Positions 14,772 through 23,003 are shown, counted from the stretch's first letter. The stretch is DNA of 60,512 bases from a virus (IMGVR_UViG_3300044953_000572:1-60512); one strand, 5' to 3'. A program made the numbers and translations. Notes: a model not told the origin generated them from the sequence alone.

Positions 14772-17174
14772 TTATAAACTTAAATAATGTGACACCCAAT
14801 CTTTCATGCCCCATTGCTGTTGCAACTCTCTCACAATCTTCAATGGCTCTGAACCAGAGATATAAATCTCTAACAATTTCCCTAGACATGACATATCAAT
14901 ATTTAAAATAACGGACTCACCAGGCTTCTTAACCAACACCGAGCGCTTAAGCTCTCGTGATATACGGCTAAAGCCCTTGATGTAATCCCATTCGAAATCC
15001 GTGAGTTCAAACTTTGCGTACGCTTCCTTGCTAGCTGAAGCGTTAGGAAATAAGAATCGTGTTTGGCATTGCTCTAATATCACCGAATTAACCGCGTTAA
15101 CATCTTGAAAACAAACGCTAACGGAACCTCTTAACCTACGGTGTTCCTTCAAAAGTACTCCAACGTTTCTAGAAAATACGGCATCTTCCATCATCGGCTG
15201 CGTCTCATCGATAAATATCATATGTGAAAACGCTTCTTTGCTCACGGCTCTTATTCTATGCATCAAATACGTAGTAACCGCAGCAGCGACATCGGGACGT
15301 TCTTGTATTTTTGTCATCTCAAATGCGGTTAATCGACTAGCATTTAAATCTAATGCGTCAAAAGCTATTTTGTTATATTGAGCATCTAACACATTTCCAT
15401 TGAACCAACGAGATAGCGAAGCATCCGAAGCCCATTTACGCAAGCCGTTTGAAAACATGGAGTCCTTACGAGCGATATCCTGAAAGCAATTAGCAAGTAT
15501 TCTTTGTTCTTTGGGTGTCGCTAATATTTGTTCAACCGCTAAGGACGCTTCTTCAACACTTTGGTCATCTTCGCACTTGGCGAGCATCTGCAGAAACATT
15601 TGCAAAAACGCTCTGTTATCATCCGTACTTTCACAAAAGAACGGATTTAATGCAACTATACCATCACTAAAGTCTACATAATTGCCACTTACCGCTTGCG
15701 TGAATATCTTTGTGCCGTTCAATCGGTCAAATATAAACGTTCGCAAATTTTGATGCCTCAACGCGCCACCAACTAAATGCTCAAACAGAGTGGTTTTACC
15801 ACTGCCAGAAGGGGCTACTACGACCGAATGAGCTAACGCTCTTTTTTCTTCATTAATATGCAGCTGCAAAGCATAGGCTGAGCCAGACACAGTCTTAAAA
15901 TACCTTAACGCACCATTTCCCCAGTCGCATTTATCTAACCCAGTAGGTTCTGACTCAAAATTAATTAGATAAGCCAGATTCTTAGACATGGGGTTAGTTT
16001 TTCTAACCATCGCATCAGCTCCTGGAAACATGCACCGCCATACCCATTCCTTAGCGTCCGTTTCAACGATGGGCGTTTTCCCATACCCAATTAATATGCG
16101 CTTTATTTGGCCAATAGATTCTTCAACTTCTTCCTCGGTATTGCCAAGAGCCAGTATAGAAAGCTGATAACCATACAAGCTCGACTCGTTATTTTGCACG
16201 ATTTCCATAGCCGCTTGATATTCGCCTTCCACTTGCCCGTTGGGAATAGGAATTTGCTTTTGTCTTCTTTGATACTCGAGAGAAGCTAAGGACTTTACTT
16301 TTCCTGCGCTATTGAACATCTGCAAAATAATCATTCTAATAGGCAATGACTGTAGTTCCTTTAACATATGAGCACTAACGACATTGTTCCATTTGTTTAA
16401 AGAAATTATCTTTCCAAAAGACTTCTCGTACTTAATCAAATCCGACCCATGAACAAAACGAAGGTGCGTTCCTAAATATTGCGCCACGTCATGCGTCTGC
16501 GGTCTGAGGGTTATTTTTTCCTCGCTGGCGATTTCATGAAGAAGAGACATTAAGTCGCTCCACTCGTTCATGCTCGCCGTCTCGCCATTTTTAACGAGCT
16601 CTAAATTAAAGTCCACTAAAGTATCTTGGCATAGAGTCGCCAACTCTTTTAAAAGCCCAATATTAGCAATAGGAGCGTCTTTTTTAAGTATATTTTTATT
16701 CTTAGGATATACTGTTAAAACAAGATAATGCGTATTATGGTAAGTTTTCTTAAAGTCTTCCATCCAAGCGTTGTGAATATCTTTTAAAATCTCTGGCACA
16801 TCACCAGGTTCTAGGTTTTGTTGTTGTTCTCTTCTAATGGTGAGTATTTTAAAAGTTGCCCCATGCTCAGCCATCTTATCTAGCCAGAATTGTTTTTTAA
16901 CGATTAAAGCTTCTACCTCTTGCGAAGTCTTAGCGCCCGCATCGTGGCCATTAATCTTAAATATCTGAGAACATGCGCCATCCGTGCCTAGTATTATATT
17001 TTTGTAAATAGCGTGAAATGGCAGCACATCCCCTAAACAAGTGATTTGAGGGTCAGGAAACGCCCATTTAGTTATCTTCGAACATAACAACATACTACCC
17101 ACCCAACACAACAAGAATAACGTTGCCGAAGTCGCTAGCACCTTCGCTGCAAATAGCCACCAATTAACTTCCAT
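14772..17174 (-). CDS. virB4: VirB4 ATPase
   Basis: 800 aa, the largest T4SS ATPase, energising pilus biogenesis and transfer at the inner membrane. An N-terminal hydrophobic segment (WWLFAAKVLATSATLFLLCW) precedes the CagE/TrbE/VirB4 N-terminal domain. Walker A APSGSGKTTL lies near residue 451, a FIFDRLNG motif near 478, and Walker B MIFIDETQPM near 653. The C-terminus contains VSVCFQDVNAV and the usual RFLFPN. Overlaps virB3 by 11 nt; AAGGA precedes the ATG. Confidence 0.95.
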   Translation of the reverse strand: MEVNWWLFAAKVLATSATLFLLCWVGSMLLCSKITKWAFPDPQITCLGDVLPFHAIYKNIILGTDGACSQIFKINGHDAGAKTSQEVEALIVKKQFWLDKMAEHGATFKILTIRREQQQNLEPGDVPEILKDIHNAWMEDFKKTYHNTHYLVLTVYPKNKNILKKDAPIANIGLLKELATLCQDTLVDFNLELVKNGETASMNEWSDLMSLLHEIASEEKITLRPQTHDVAQYLGTHLRFVHGSDLIKYEKSFGKIISLNKWNNVVSAHMLKELQSLPIRMIILQMFNSAGKVKSLASLEYQRRQKQIPIPNGQVEGEYQAAMEIVQNNESSLYGYQLSILALGNTEEEVEESIGQIKRILIGYGKTPIVETDAKEWVWRCMFPGADAMVRKTNPMSKNLAYLINFESEPTGLDKCDWGNGALRYFKTVSGSAYALQLHINEEKRALAHSVVVAPSGSGKTTLFEHLVGGALRHQNLRTFIFDRLNGTKIFTQAVSGNYVDFSDGIVALNPFFCESTDDNRAFLQMFLQMLAKCEDDQSVEEASLAVEQILATPKEQRILANCFQDIARKDSMFSNGLRKWASDASLSRWFNGNVLDAQYNKIAFDALDLNASRLTAFEMTKIQERPDVAAAVTTYLMHRIRAVSKEAFSHMIFIDETQPMMEDAVFSRNVGVLLKEHRRLRGSVSVCFQDVNAVNSVILEQCQTRFLFPNASASKEAYAKFELTDFEWDYIKGFSRISRELKRSVLVKKPGESVILNIDMSCLGKLLEIYISGSEPLKIVRELQQQWGMKDWVSHYLSL

Positions 17175-17475
17175 ATACGTTGTCCTTAGTCTTAAATATG
17201 TTTTTAGTTTTGCGACATCTCAGCCTAGCCATAATTACGTTAATGAAATACGGGTCTTTATAAGTCTTAAAAGCCATCCATGCTTGGACTGGAAAAAACA
17301 CGAACACGCAAATCAAAAAATAAACTATCGCATCAGGGTCAAACGCTAGATAAGCGAATAGGGTAGCTAAAAGCCAAACCGCTATCGATATCATCGTGCC
17401 TTGGTATGAAGCACACAAGAAAACGGGTGGCGAACACACGTTAGCAAGCACGAATGATTTTGATTTATCGCTCAT
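17164..17475 (-). CDS. virB3: VirB3 inner-membrane protein
   Basis: 103 aa with a central pair of membrane helices (ISIAVWLLATLFAYLAF and VYFLICVFVFFPVQAWMAF), preceded by the conserved pattern with NVCSPPVFLCASYQG and followed by KTYKDPYFINVIMAR. Gene order B2-B3-B4 is standard. VirB3 partners VirB4 in pilus assembly. Confidence 0.9.
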   Translation of the reverse strand: MSDKSKSFVLANVCSPPVFLCASYQGTMISIAVWLLATLFAYLAFDPDAIVYFLICVFVFFPVQAWMAFKTYKDPYFINVIMARLRCRKTKNIFKTKDNVYGS

Positions 17476-17843
17476 TAAAAAGACATCCCACCAAAGAACT
17501 TAACGAAACCGCCAAGCGCAGCCAGCATCGCGCCACCAACTATCAGAGAAACGCCCAATCTATAATTAGGCTCTCCTCTAGCGATAGTGATAATTAACCA
17601 AACCGCCCCGATACTCGCTACACATCCCGCTAACACCTTCAACAATTTAGCAATCGTCATTAATTTAGTCTTCAATTCATTTTGCAATCCTGTCAGCCCA
17701 TCGGCATAAACATCAGGTGCGACAAACCCAATCGCTATTCCCGCCAATGTCAGAACCAAATCAGGATTACGCTTAACGAAAGCGACAACCTTATTCTCTC
17801 GCTTTAAATTAAACATCATAAAAGCCTTTTTAGTCGCGAACAT
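17475..17843 (-). CDS. virB2: VirB2 pilin precursor
   Basis: 122 aa; a long basic leader ends in a hydrophobic stretch and a likely signal peptidase site (GFVAPDVYA, then DG). The mature part has two hydrophobic segments (LLKVLAGCVASIGAVWLIITIA and LGVSLIVGGAMLAALGGF) separated by RGEPNYR, matching VirB2/TrbC pilins. GAGGTG lies 6 nt before the ATG. It would be polymerised into the conjugative pilus. Confidence 0.9.
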   Translation of the reverse strand: MFATKKAFMMFNLKRENKVVAFVKRNPDLVLTLAGIAIGFVAPDVYADGLTGLQNELKTKLMTIAKLLKVLAGCVASIGAVWLIITIARGEPNYRLGVSLIVGGAMLAALGGFVKFFGGMSF

Positions 17844-17852
17844 ACTTACACC

Positions 17853-18089
17853 TCATAAGTCAATAATTTCTACCACTTCGCTAATATCAGATAACCAGCG
17901 TTCTTGTTTTTTTAACTCATCAACTCTTTCTTTGGCGGCATCCAAACTCACATAAGTCACGCTCTCTTCCACACGACCTGGAAAGCTCCAATCTTCACCT
18001 AGATTTGGATTACTTCGTTGAATTGCGTAATTACCAGCTTTCACCTTAACTATTCTAAAAATATCGCCTGCTTTAATTTTTAAACCCAT
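17853..18089 (-). CDS. Hypothetical protein upstream of virB2
   Basis: 78 aa, soluble, N-terminal beta-rich (KIKAGDIFRIVKVKAGNYAI) and C-terminal helical/acidic (ERVDELKKQERW). No signal peptide. No family recognised. Sits 9 nt before virB2 in the same direction, so part of the transfer operon. Confidence 0.6.
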   Translation of the reverse strand: MGLKIKAGDIFRIVKVKAGNYAIQRSNPNLGEDWSFPGRVEESVTYVSLDAAKERVDELKKQERWLSDISEVVEIIDL

Positions 18090-18098
18090 AAAAAATCC

Positions 18099-18197
18099 TC
18101 AAAACCTAACCACAAACATCGTTACGACAGTGAACACCATCAAAGCCATAACGCCATACGCTAAAAACTCGTTGAACACTTTTTTAATCGCTAGCAT
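18099..18197 (-). CDS. Very small membrane protein
   Basis: 32 aa (starts MLAIKKVFNEFLAYGVMALM). Basic start, then one hydrophobic helix rich in V, M and F. It overlaps the 3' end of the next upstream gene by 14 nt. Too short for family assignment; supported by the helix pattern and by filling an otherwise empty gap in a tightly packed operon. Confidence 0.45.
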   Translation of the reverse strand: MLAIKKVFNEFLAYGVMALMVFTVVTMFVVRF

Positions 18198-18378
18198 TTT
18201 CTTCTTCCTCTTCTTCCACTAGCAAATCCTTAAGCTTTTCAATTTCTTCCCATATCCCTTCTTGTTCAGCCTCTAACATCCCGATTTCAGAATAATATTC
18301 AGACACCTTCTCGCCAATCTCTTCGGATTTTTCCTCTAGTTCTTTTATTCTTTCTAGAATTTCTTCATTTTTGTTCAT
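18184..18378 (-). CDS. Acidic coiled-coil protein
   Basis: 64 aa from the ATG at 18378 (a GTG lies one codon earlier). Strong heptad pattern (EEILERIKELEEKSEEIGEK) and a run of glutamates near the C-terminus. ATG overlaps the preceding stop. Function unknown; possibly a scaffold or a DNA-mimic-like acidic protein. Confidence 0.6.
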   Translation of the reverse strand: MNKNEEILERIKELEEKSEEIGEKVSEYYSEIGMLEAEQEGIWEEIEKLKDLLVEEEEEENASD

Positions 18379-18554
18379 CACGCCACCTTCCTTTCCGCAT
18401 CTCGCATCACCAACATCGCCAGCCTCAAAAACTCAGCGGCCTCACCGATGTGAAACTGCCCAGATGTCTTCTTCTCGGTTCGCAATTCTTGATACACGCA
18501 CTCCAAATCCGCATGGATTTTTGATACCTTGCGTATTAAATTAGTCGTTAGCAT
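18378..18554 (-). CDS. Small hypothetical protein
   Basis: 58 aa (starts MLTTNLIRKVSKIHADLECV), helical, no membrane segment. It exactly fills the space between two neighbouring genes: its start overlaps the stop of the upstream gene and its stop overlaps the start of the downstream one. Translational coupling supports it as real. Family unknown. Confidence 0.6.
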   Translation of the reverse strand: MLTTNLIRKVSKIHADLECVYQELRTEKKTSGQFHIGEAAEFLRLAMLVMRDAERKVA

Positions 18555-18832
18555 CACGCAACTCTCCTTCTTGCTATTATCTCCCTATAATTAATCTCAT
18601 AAACCACTTCATCAGTCTCGATATCCAATATTCGCAACCCGCCAATCAAATCTGGATTCAATCCATTTAACAAATCGCAATCCAAGAAGTTCAACGCATC
18701 AGTAGCGCTCGAAAACCTAGCCGTCTCTTGCCAATATCCCTCAAAGTCCTCATCATCATAAAAAAGCTCTACCAAATACTTATTCGTTAAGTTCTCTTTT
18801 TTAGCAAATTCATTCAATTTATCAAGCAACAT
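18554..18832 (-). CDS. Hypothetical protein
   Basis: 92 aa, acidic, with a YWQETARFSSATDALNFLDC segment that resembles small plasmid/phage proteins recording ratios of residues around aromatic turns; no firm family. AAGGAG lies 7 nt before ATG. Part of the leader gene series of the transfer operon. Confidence 0.6.
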   Translation of the reverse strand: MLLDKLNEFAKKENLTNKYLVELFYDDEDFEGYWQETARFSSATDALNFLDCDLLNGLNPDLIGGLRILDIETDEVVYEINYREIIARRRVA

Positions 18833-19088
18833 CTCTCATCTCCTTATCGCATTCACCTTTAGCAACTCGTTCAGCCTTAAGCTGAATCGAATACAAATGA
18901 CTCCTCAAAGCATCTATCTTGTTCAGCATGTTCATCGCAAAGCCCATGCCTTGAACTCTATCGCCATCTTGTGCAATTTCAACGAACACATCACTACCAA
19001 GCCTTGAGGCCATGCCACATTCCAAGCTAATTGTGTCAAACACGTTGCGAATGAATTTAATCTCTGAAAGCATTTCTTGATTATGCAT
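18822..19088 (-). CDS. Hypothetical protein
   Basis: 88 aa, alpha-helical, starting MHNQEMLSEIKFIRNVFD. No signal peptide or recognised motif. Overlaps the ATPase gene upstream by 8 nt and the following gene by 11 nt. Confidence 0.6.
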   Translation of the reverse strand: MHNQEMLSEIKFIRNVFDTISLECGMASRLGSDVFVEIAQDGDRVQGMGFAMNMLNKIDALRSHLYSIQLKAERVAKGECDKEMRDVA

Positions 19089-20115
19089 TGATTGCCACTC
19101 CTTCCGTTTGTTCTTGAATGTAAAACTCTCTCACCTTCATGAAATCCACCCAAGCTTGTTTAGCTTCAAAGTTATCCGCTTCCAGCTTGTCGATAATTCT
19201 CATAGCTTGTTCTTCGGTGAAATCATCGAACTTAGCAACACCAGCTTTAGCGAACCATTTGTTAACTACGTCTTGTGATATCTGGCATTGAGCAACCAAA
19301 AACTTAAGATGATTTCTGGTCTCTTCCTTTACCTTTGGCCCTTGCGGAATTGGATGAACCTGAGCAGCTTTTTGTAACGGGACTTGTTCTTCAGTTAAAA
19401 GCACAGGCTTAGGTGTGAAATGTGCCAATTCTTTCTCATACAACTTTTTAAACACCACGTAAGAAAAATCTATCTTCATGTTGGGCGCTAATGAACCAAT
19501 AGTAGATTTTGTTATGACGGCCTTGTACTTGTAAGTATTATCTTTCTCGTCTTTCTCTATCTTGGCTTCCATCACCACTTCTGAAAAATAATCAAACTTG
19601 TCATAAGCGTCGAAAGTCGTACCAGAAACGCTATCGTCATCCCACACATCTTTAGAATGCGCGGTGATAACGACATTCATATCTAACTGTCTCAGTAAAT
19701 CCACTAAACCCTTAAATTTAGCTTTCGCTTTTTGATAGTCCAAACCAAACGCTATTTTTTGGCCATTGTCAGGTTTGTTACCTAAAAGTTTAGCTCGGCA
19801 TTCCGCTATTGTTTTAGTGTAAATGGGAGTTATCGAATCAATGACTAAAGTTTGATAATCATGCTTGCATGACGCTAATACCTTAATTTCTTTCAACAAC
19901 TCATCAAAACTATCCGTTTGCCAGACTACAGACCCATTTTTATTCAAATGGTCTACGTACAGTTGACGTTTAATACGGCCTTCGCAGTCAATGTAATAAG
20001 CTTTAGGAAACTGCGTAGCGAAAAACGATTTACCACACCCACTCTTACTAAACAAAAATAATTTCAATCTTTGGTCGCATTCGCTCACTGGGCGTCCTCT
20101 TAATTGATTACTCAT
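19081..20115 (-). CDS. Sak4-like RecA-fold ATPase (copy 1, transfer-operon side)
   Basis: The ATG at 20115 is preferred, with GGAG 7 nt upstream (another ATG lies two codons before): 344 aa. Walker A SKSGCGKS at about residue 25, AYYIDCEGR near 42, Walker B LVIDSITPIY near 95, and MNVVITAHSKD near 150. This is the P-loop family of phage single-strand annealing or recombination ATPases (Sak4/AAA_24). The C-terminal 100 residues add a helical tail absent from copy 2 at 25942. It lies in the leading part of the transfer operon. A role in processing or annealing transferred single strands is inferred. Confidence 0.8.
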   Translation of the reverse strand: MSNQLRGRPVSECDQRLKLFLFSKSGCGKSFFATQFPKAYYIDCEGRIKRQLYVDHLNKNGSVVWQTDSFDELLKEIKVLASCKHDYQTLVIDSITPIYTKTIAECRAKLLGNKPDNGQKIAFGLDYQKAKAKFKGLVDLLRQLDMNVVITAHSKDVWDDDSVSGTTFDAYDKFDYFSEVVMEAKIEKDEKDNTYKYKAVITKSTIGSLAPNMKIDFSYVVFKKLYEKELAHFTPKPVLLTEEQVPLQKAAQVHPIPQGPKVKEETRNHLKFLVAQCQISQDVVNKWFAKAGVAKFDDFTEEQAMRIIDKLEADNFEAKQAWVDFMKVREFYIQEQTEGVAINA

Positions 20116-20345
20116 TGGCATGCTCCTTTGCTGATTAAGTCCAGGGTGTAATCATGCTTGCCAAAGCAAACTTGGCTTAGAAGAGAAATGGGCAAGTTAA
20201 AGGCAAAGCGGTCGCTGTAGTGTGGTCTATGGTTTTCTCGGGCTAACCTGGAAAGGTAAGCCTTGATAAACGCATTCTTGGTTAGTCGGTTGGTTTTGGG
20301 TTGGTCGATCACTTGAAGGTGATCTGATATGCTATCGATAGCCAT
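20112..20345 (-). CDS. First gene of the transfer operon, hypothetical
   Basis: 77 aa, starting MAIDSISDHLQVIDQPKTNR, slightly basic with AFIKAYLSRLAREN. AGGGGAG precedes ATG. It is the first gene after the promoter at 20427-20455 and the hairpin at 20381-20414. Function unknown; may be a regulator. Confidence 0.65.
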   Translation of the reverse strand: MAIDSISDHLQVIDQPKTNRLTKNAFIKAYLSRLARENHRPHYSDRFAFNLPISLLSQVCFGKHDYTLDLISKGACQ

Positions 20346-20380
20346 TTTCTGAACTCCCCTTGTGAGTTTGGTTGTGGTTA

Positions 20381-20414
20381 GTGGTACCTGAGGTCGTTAC
20401 ACCTCTTGTACCAC
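20381..20414. repeat. Inverted repeat in the transfer-operon leader
   Basis: GTGGTAC (20381-20387) and GTACCAC (20408-20414) are exact reverse complements. An inner GAGGT/ACCTC pair continues the stem after two mismatches, leaving a 6-nt loop. It lies about 12-45 nt downstream of the -10 box on the minus strand, in the 5' leader. It could be an operator or an mRNA-stabilising or attenuating hairpin. Confidence 0.7.
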
Positions 20415-20426
20415 GGTATATTTATA

Positions 20427-20455
20427 ATATTATTTTAATTATAAATATTAGTCAA
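20427..20455 (-). promoter_or_regulatory. Sigma70-type promoter for the transfer operon
   Basis: On the minus strand, TTGACT (20455-20450), a 17-nt spacer and TAATAT (20432-20427) make a near-consensus promoter. The predicted transcript starts near 20420 and reaches the gene starting at 20345. The -35 box overlaps the end of the RHH gene upstream, which suits feedback control. Confidence 0.75.
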
Positions 20456-20708
20456 TACTTTTTGGTCTCCCAACGATAATTTTTTTTGCCTTCTTTGAAT
20501 ACTCTATTAAAATTTTTTCATTAATGTTCGCAGCTATATCTAACGCAACACGAACAACCGCACTATCGTTTAAAACAACTCTTTTATCTAAACATTTTTC
20601 TTTAATAAGCTGAACATGATTTAAGTCTTCAGAGGTTAAAGCAAAAGCCTTAGCAATAGCTTTTTCTTTTTTGTGTGTTATACCACTGTCTTTTTTCAAG
20701 CTGTACAC
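20448..20708 (-). CDS. RHH-like DNA-binding regulator
   Basis: 86 aa with GTG start (GAGG 9 nt upstream). The segment KRVVLNDSAVVRVALDIAANI resembles the second helix pair of ribbon-helix-helix proteins (typically NxSxVVRxAL), and the ends are Lys-rich. It lies directly upstream of the transfer promoter on the same strand and is divergent from the replication gene, so it may regulate both. The family call is moderate. Confidence 0.65.
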   Translation of the reverse strand: MYSLKKDSGITHKKEKAIAKAFALTSEDLNHVQLIKEKCLDKRVVLNDSAVVRVALDIAANINEKILIEYSKKAKKIIVGRPKSID

Positions 20709-20976
20709 TCCAAATTACCTCTTTAAAATATCACATTAAAAATTTGATCTATTTTTAATAATATTATAAAGTTTCAACTACGACAACATTGTTTTGGGAA
20801 ATATAGAAGGGTAAATCTATGAAGAATTATTAATTAACTGCTACTTAGAAAATTCAAGTACTAAACTACTAACCAAAAAATAACAACCTCAGAAATTGTA
20901 TTTTAGGTTAGTAGACAGGCGGTGTCAACTTTAAAAAAAGTTTGCGCACCACAACATAAAGTGTTTAGGAGAACAC
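20709..20976. promoter_or_regulatory. Divergent intergenic region between transfer and replication units
   Basis: 268 nt of AT-rich DNA holding the start signals for the RHH gene (minus) and the replication gene (plus). It includes the CTACTAACC/GGTTAGTAG inverted repeat (20866-20914), an extra TACTAA at 20859-20864 and an AACTTT/AAAGTT repeat near 20928. No ORF. Likely operators and promoters for both directions; no exact promoter can be fixed. Confidence 0.5.
20866..20914. repeat. CTACTAACC ... GGTTAGTAG inverted repeat
   Basis: Perfect 9-bp arms (20866-20874 and 20906-20914) separated by 31 nt, with a further direct TACTAA just to the left. The same TACTAA/TTAGTA core recurs in the hairpin at 25136-25168. 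Suggests a looping or dimeric operator. Confidence 0.6.
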
Positions 20977-22194
20977 ATGTCTACTAATTCCACAGCCCTA
21001 GCTTGCCAGCTAGAAGACTTTAAACAATTAGACAATCTGGCTTTCTACAAAAATCCCCATGGGTACGTAGAAGAAGTTTTAAAGACCCTGCCAGGTTACG
21101 TAGTCGCCACCTACTTTTATCTGCTAGAACAATCCATGAAGAATTATAAAAAGAGAGGGATAGTAGTGCAGTCAGCTGGCATGATAGGAAAAGCAATATT
21201 TAAAAGCGCAAGGACTGTAGAGAGGCATTTATCGCTTTTGAGAAAGGCTGGGTATATAAGAATCGTCCACGCCTACAACAGGCGATACAGAACGAACTAT
21301 ATCGAGGTCATTTGTCCTAAATCGGTTCTTGAAAACTTGCTAAGTGCTAAAAAACCAATCCGCAATTCTTTTGACATATTACCGACACGGACGGCGGGGT
21401 ACACCGACACAGACGGCGGACATAATAATAGAAATATAGATCAACCTAATATTAAAACTAATATTAGAGAAACAAGCTCAGCAGATAACTTGGAACAAGT
21501 GCCTGTAAGCTTTGCCCAGTGCACGCCCAGTGCACGCCCAGTGCGAAATGAAGTGAATGAGACTACCGACCCCTCTTATATTTTTTCTGACGTTCCATGT
21601 GAAACATTTGTGGGTGAGGGCGAGCCTGGGAATTTTAAACCCCTCGAATTCGAGGGAATTAAAAATCCAGCCGAGGTGGCTAGGTTCATTACCAAGGCTG
21701 AACGAACCGAGGTGGTCAAGAAGGTCAAGGCGATGAAGCGAGATGGCGAGATTCATCCCAACGTGCAGGCCAGCTATCAAGACATCATGGTTTTAGTTCA
21801 GCACGTGATAGTACACTGCGTATATCGAAACGTATTGCGCTACAAGAGCTTCAAACACGCCCTAAACGCAGCAGCCAAAGGTCTTCGCAACGGCACCTGG
21901 ACTACGCCTAAGCGAGTACTAGCTGCCGAAACGACTGAACGAGAGCGCCTGGCTAACGAGGCTAAGGAACGGGAACGGCGACAGTGCCTGGATTCCGGCG
22001 TAGGGCGCATGCTAGGCGAGGCTATGAGGCTCACTCATGGGCCGAGCGAGACGGATATTGCTAGACTTAAAGCGGATGTACTTGAGTGTGGCGTAAACTC
22101 GCTTGGACAAAATGCGTCTAGCGAGAACATTGCCAGGCTCAAGGAAATAATCCAAAAAACTGTCGAAGATAAGCAGAAGGGGCTAAAAAGATGA
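20977..22194 (+). CDS. Winged-helix replication initiation protein (lambda O/plasmid Rep-like)
   Basis: 405 aa. Residues 35-115 read as a winged helix: LPGYVVATYFYLLEQSMKNY, GMIGKAIFKSARTVERHLSL, LRKAGYIRIVHAY. This is like phage replisome organisers and plasmid initiators. A low-complexity linker (about 135-200) is encoded by repeat DNA, and the C-terminal half is basic and helical. AGGAG precedes ATG. It opens the maintenance block with proQ-like and par genes. It may be a Rep protein for the plasmid state. The wHTH is clear; the initiator role is inferred from context. Confidence 0.65.
   Translation: MSTNSTALACQLEDFKQLDNLAFYKNPHGYVEEVLKTLPGYVVATYFYLLEQSMKNYKKRGIVVQSAGMIGKAIFKSARTVERHLSLLRKAGYIRIVHAYNRRYRTNYIEVICPKSVLENLLSAKKPIRNSFDILPTRTAGYTDTDGGHNNRNIDQPNIKTNIRETSSADNLEQVPVSFAQCTPSARPVRNEVNETTDPSYIFSDVPCETFVGEGEPGNFKPLEFEGIKNPAEVARFITKAERTEVVKKVKAMKRDGEIHPNVQASYQDIMVLVQHVIVHCVYRNVLRYKSFKHALNAAAKGLRNGTWTTPKRVLAAETTERERLANEAKERERRQCLDSGVGRMLGEAMRLTHGPSETDIARLKADVLECGVNSLGQNASSENIARLKEIIQKTVEDKQKGLKR
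21381..21545. repeat. Iteron-like repeats and AT-rich tract inside the rep gene (origin candidate)
   Basis: Two 17-bp copies, ACCGACACGGACGGCGG (21381-21397) and ACCGACACAGACGGCGG (21403-21419), have a 22-bp period. An AT-rich stretch follows (about 21420-21472), then three 11-bp copies of GCCCAGTGCAC (21514, 21525, 21536; last one GCCCAGTGCG). Repeats with helical-turn periods beside AT-rich DNA within an initiator gene resemble the lambda O/ori arrangement. Confidence 0.5.
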
Positions 22195-22742
22195 GAGTAC
22201 AACTTACGCTAGAACTTTACGAAACTGCGTGTCAAATTAAAAAAGAGCTGGAAAGATTGTATCCTAACTGCTTTTTCCCAATTGGTTCTGAGAAACCACT
22301 CAAAGTTGGAATCATGGAAGACTTGCTAGATATTAGAGAAACACTAGACATTGACCCAATTCCAACGGAAGAAGGGCTAAAAGCCAGTATTCTAATTTAC
22401 ACTGGTTGCTTATCGTATAGAGTCAATCTTATACGAGAAGGCTCTATGAGAATTGATTTAGAAGGTAATGCGGTTGGCGTTGTTACAGATGATGAAAGGC
22501 TATTCGCTAAAACTAAGCCGTTATTTCCACAATGGAAACTTACACCAGAAGAACTAACTATTTTCCGAGAACAAAGGGAAATAGCTAATACGCTTCGTAG
22601 AGAGCGAAATTTGGCTAATGAGGAAAACTTAAAAGTATCCCAACAACTAAACGACCAGCTAAAGGTCGCATTTGAACAAAATGCCACGCCAGTGAACCCA
22701 AACGCCGATAAACCCAAGCTCAGTCTTAAGATACCAAAATAA
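22191..22742 (+). CDS. ProQ/FinO-family RNA chaperone
   Basis: 183 aa. Residues 20-100 match the FinO fold closely: LYPNCFFPIGSEKPLKVGIM, then DLLDIRE, LKASILIYTGCLSYRVNL and RIDLEGNAVGVVTDDE. A charged helical tail (residues 125-183) ends in KPKLSLKIPK. The family binds structured RNA, and FinO itself stabilises an antisense RNA that represses conjugation in F plasmids. The ATG overlaps the rep stop. Possible targets are rep or transfer mRNAs of this element (inference). Confidence 0.88.
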   Translation: MRVQLTLELYETACQIKKELERLYPNCFFPIGSEKPLKVGIMEDLLDIRETLDIDPIPTEEGLKASILIYTGCLSYRVNLIREGSMRIDLEGNAVGVVTDDERLFAKTKPLFPQWKLTPEELTIFREQREIANTLRRERNLANEENLKVSQQLNDQLKVAFEQNATPVNPNADKPKLSLKIPK

Positions 22743-22972
22743 TGAAGACATCCGAAATTAAATTCTTCCATGTGCTGTACTACTGTGCACATCGTTCATG
22801 GTCTGTGAAAATTGACGATTGTAGAGAGGCGACTTTCACCAGTCAAAGTAAGGATGAGTGCATAGTAGAAGCCAAGAGGTTGGCCCAGGAGTCTACTGCA
22901 CCTAGGCGTAGGGTGCTGGTGCGGGCGATAAGTGGCGGGATTGTGGAACAGGTGGATTATGGTAACCTGTAA
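22742..22972 (+). CDS. Small protein, possibly DUF2188-like
   Basis: 76 aa. The order W-S-V-K-I-D-D ... TFTSQSKDECIVEAKRLAQE resembles the DUF2188 pattern of a beta hairpin followed by an 'eAiekAk' helix. Starts right after the proQ-like stop (TAATG). Function unknown. Confidence 0.55.
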   Translation: MKTSEIKFFHVLYYCAHRSWSVKIDDCREATFTSQSKDECIVEAKRLAQESTAPRRRVLVRAISGGIVEQVDYGNL

Positions 22973-22974
22973 AC

Positions 22975-23003
22975 TTGTAAATACGGGAAGCTGTAAATAT
23001 GGC
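22975..23003. repeat. TGTAAATA repeats at the parA start
   Basis: TTGTAAATACGGG (22975-22987) and CTGTAAATATGGC (22991-23003) overlap the parA start, with a related CTGTAAAC at 22967. The same motif recurs inside parA as CTGTATTTACAG (23417-23428) and CTGTAAATACGG (23441-23452). Probable operator or partition-site elements. Confidence 0.5.
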
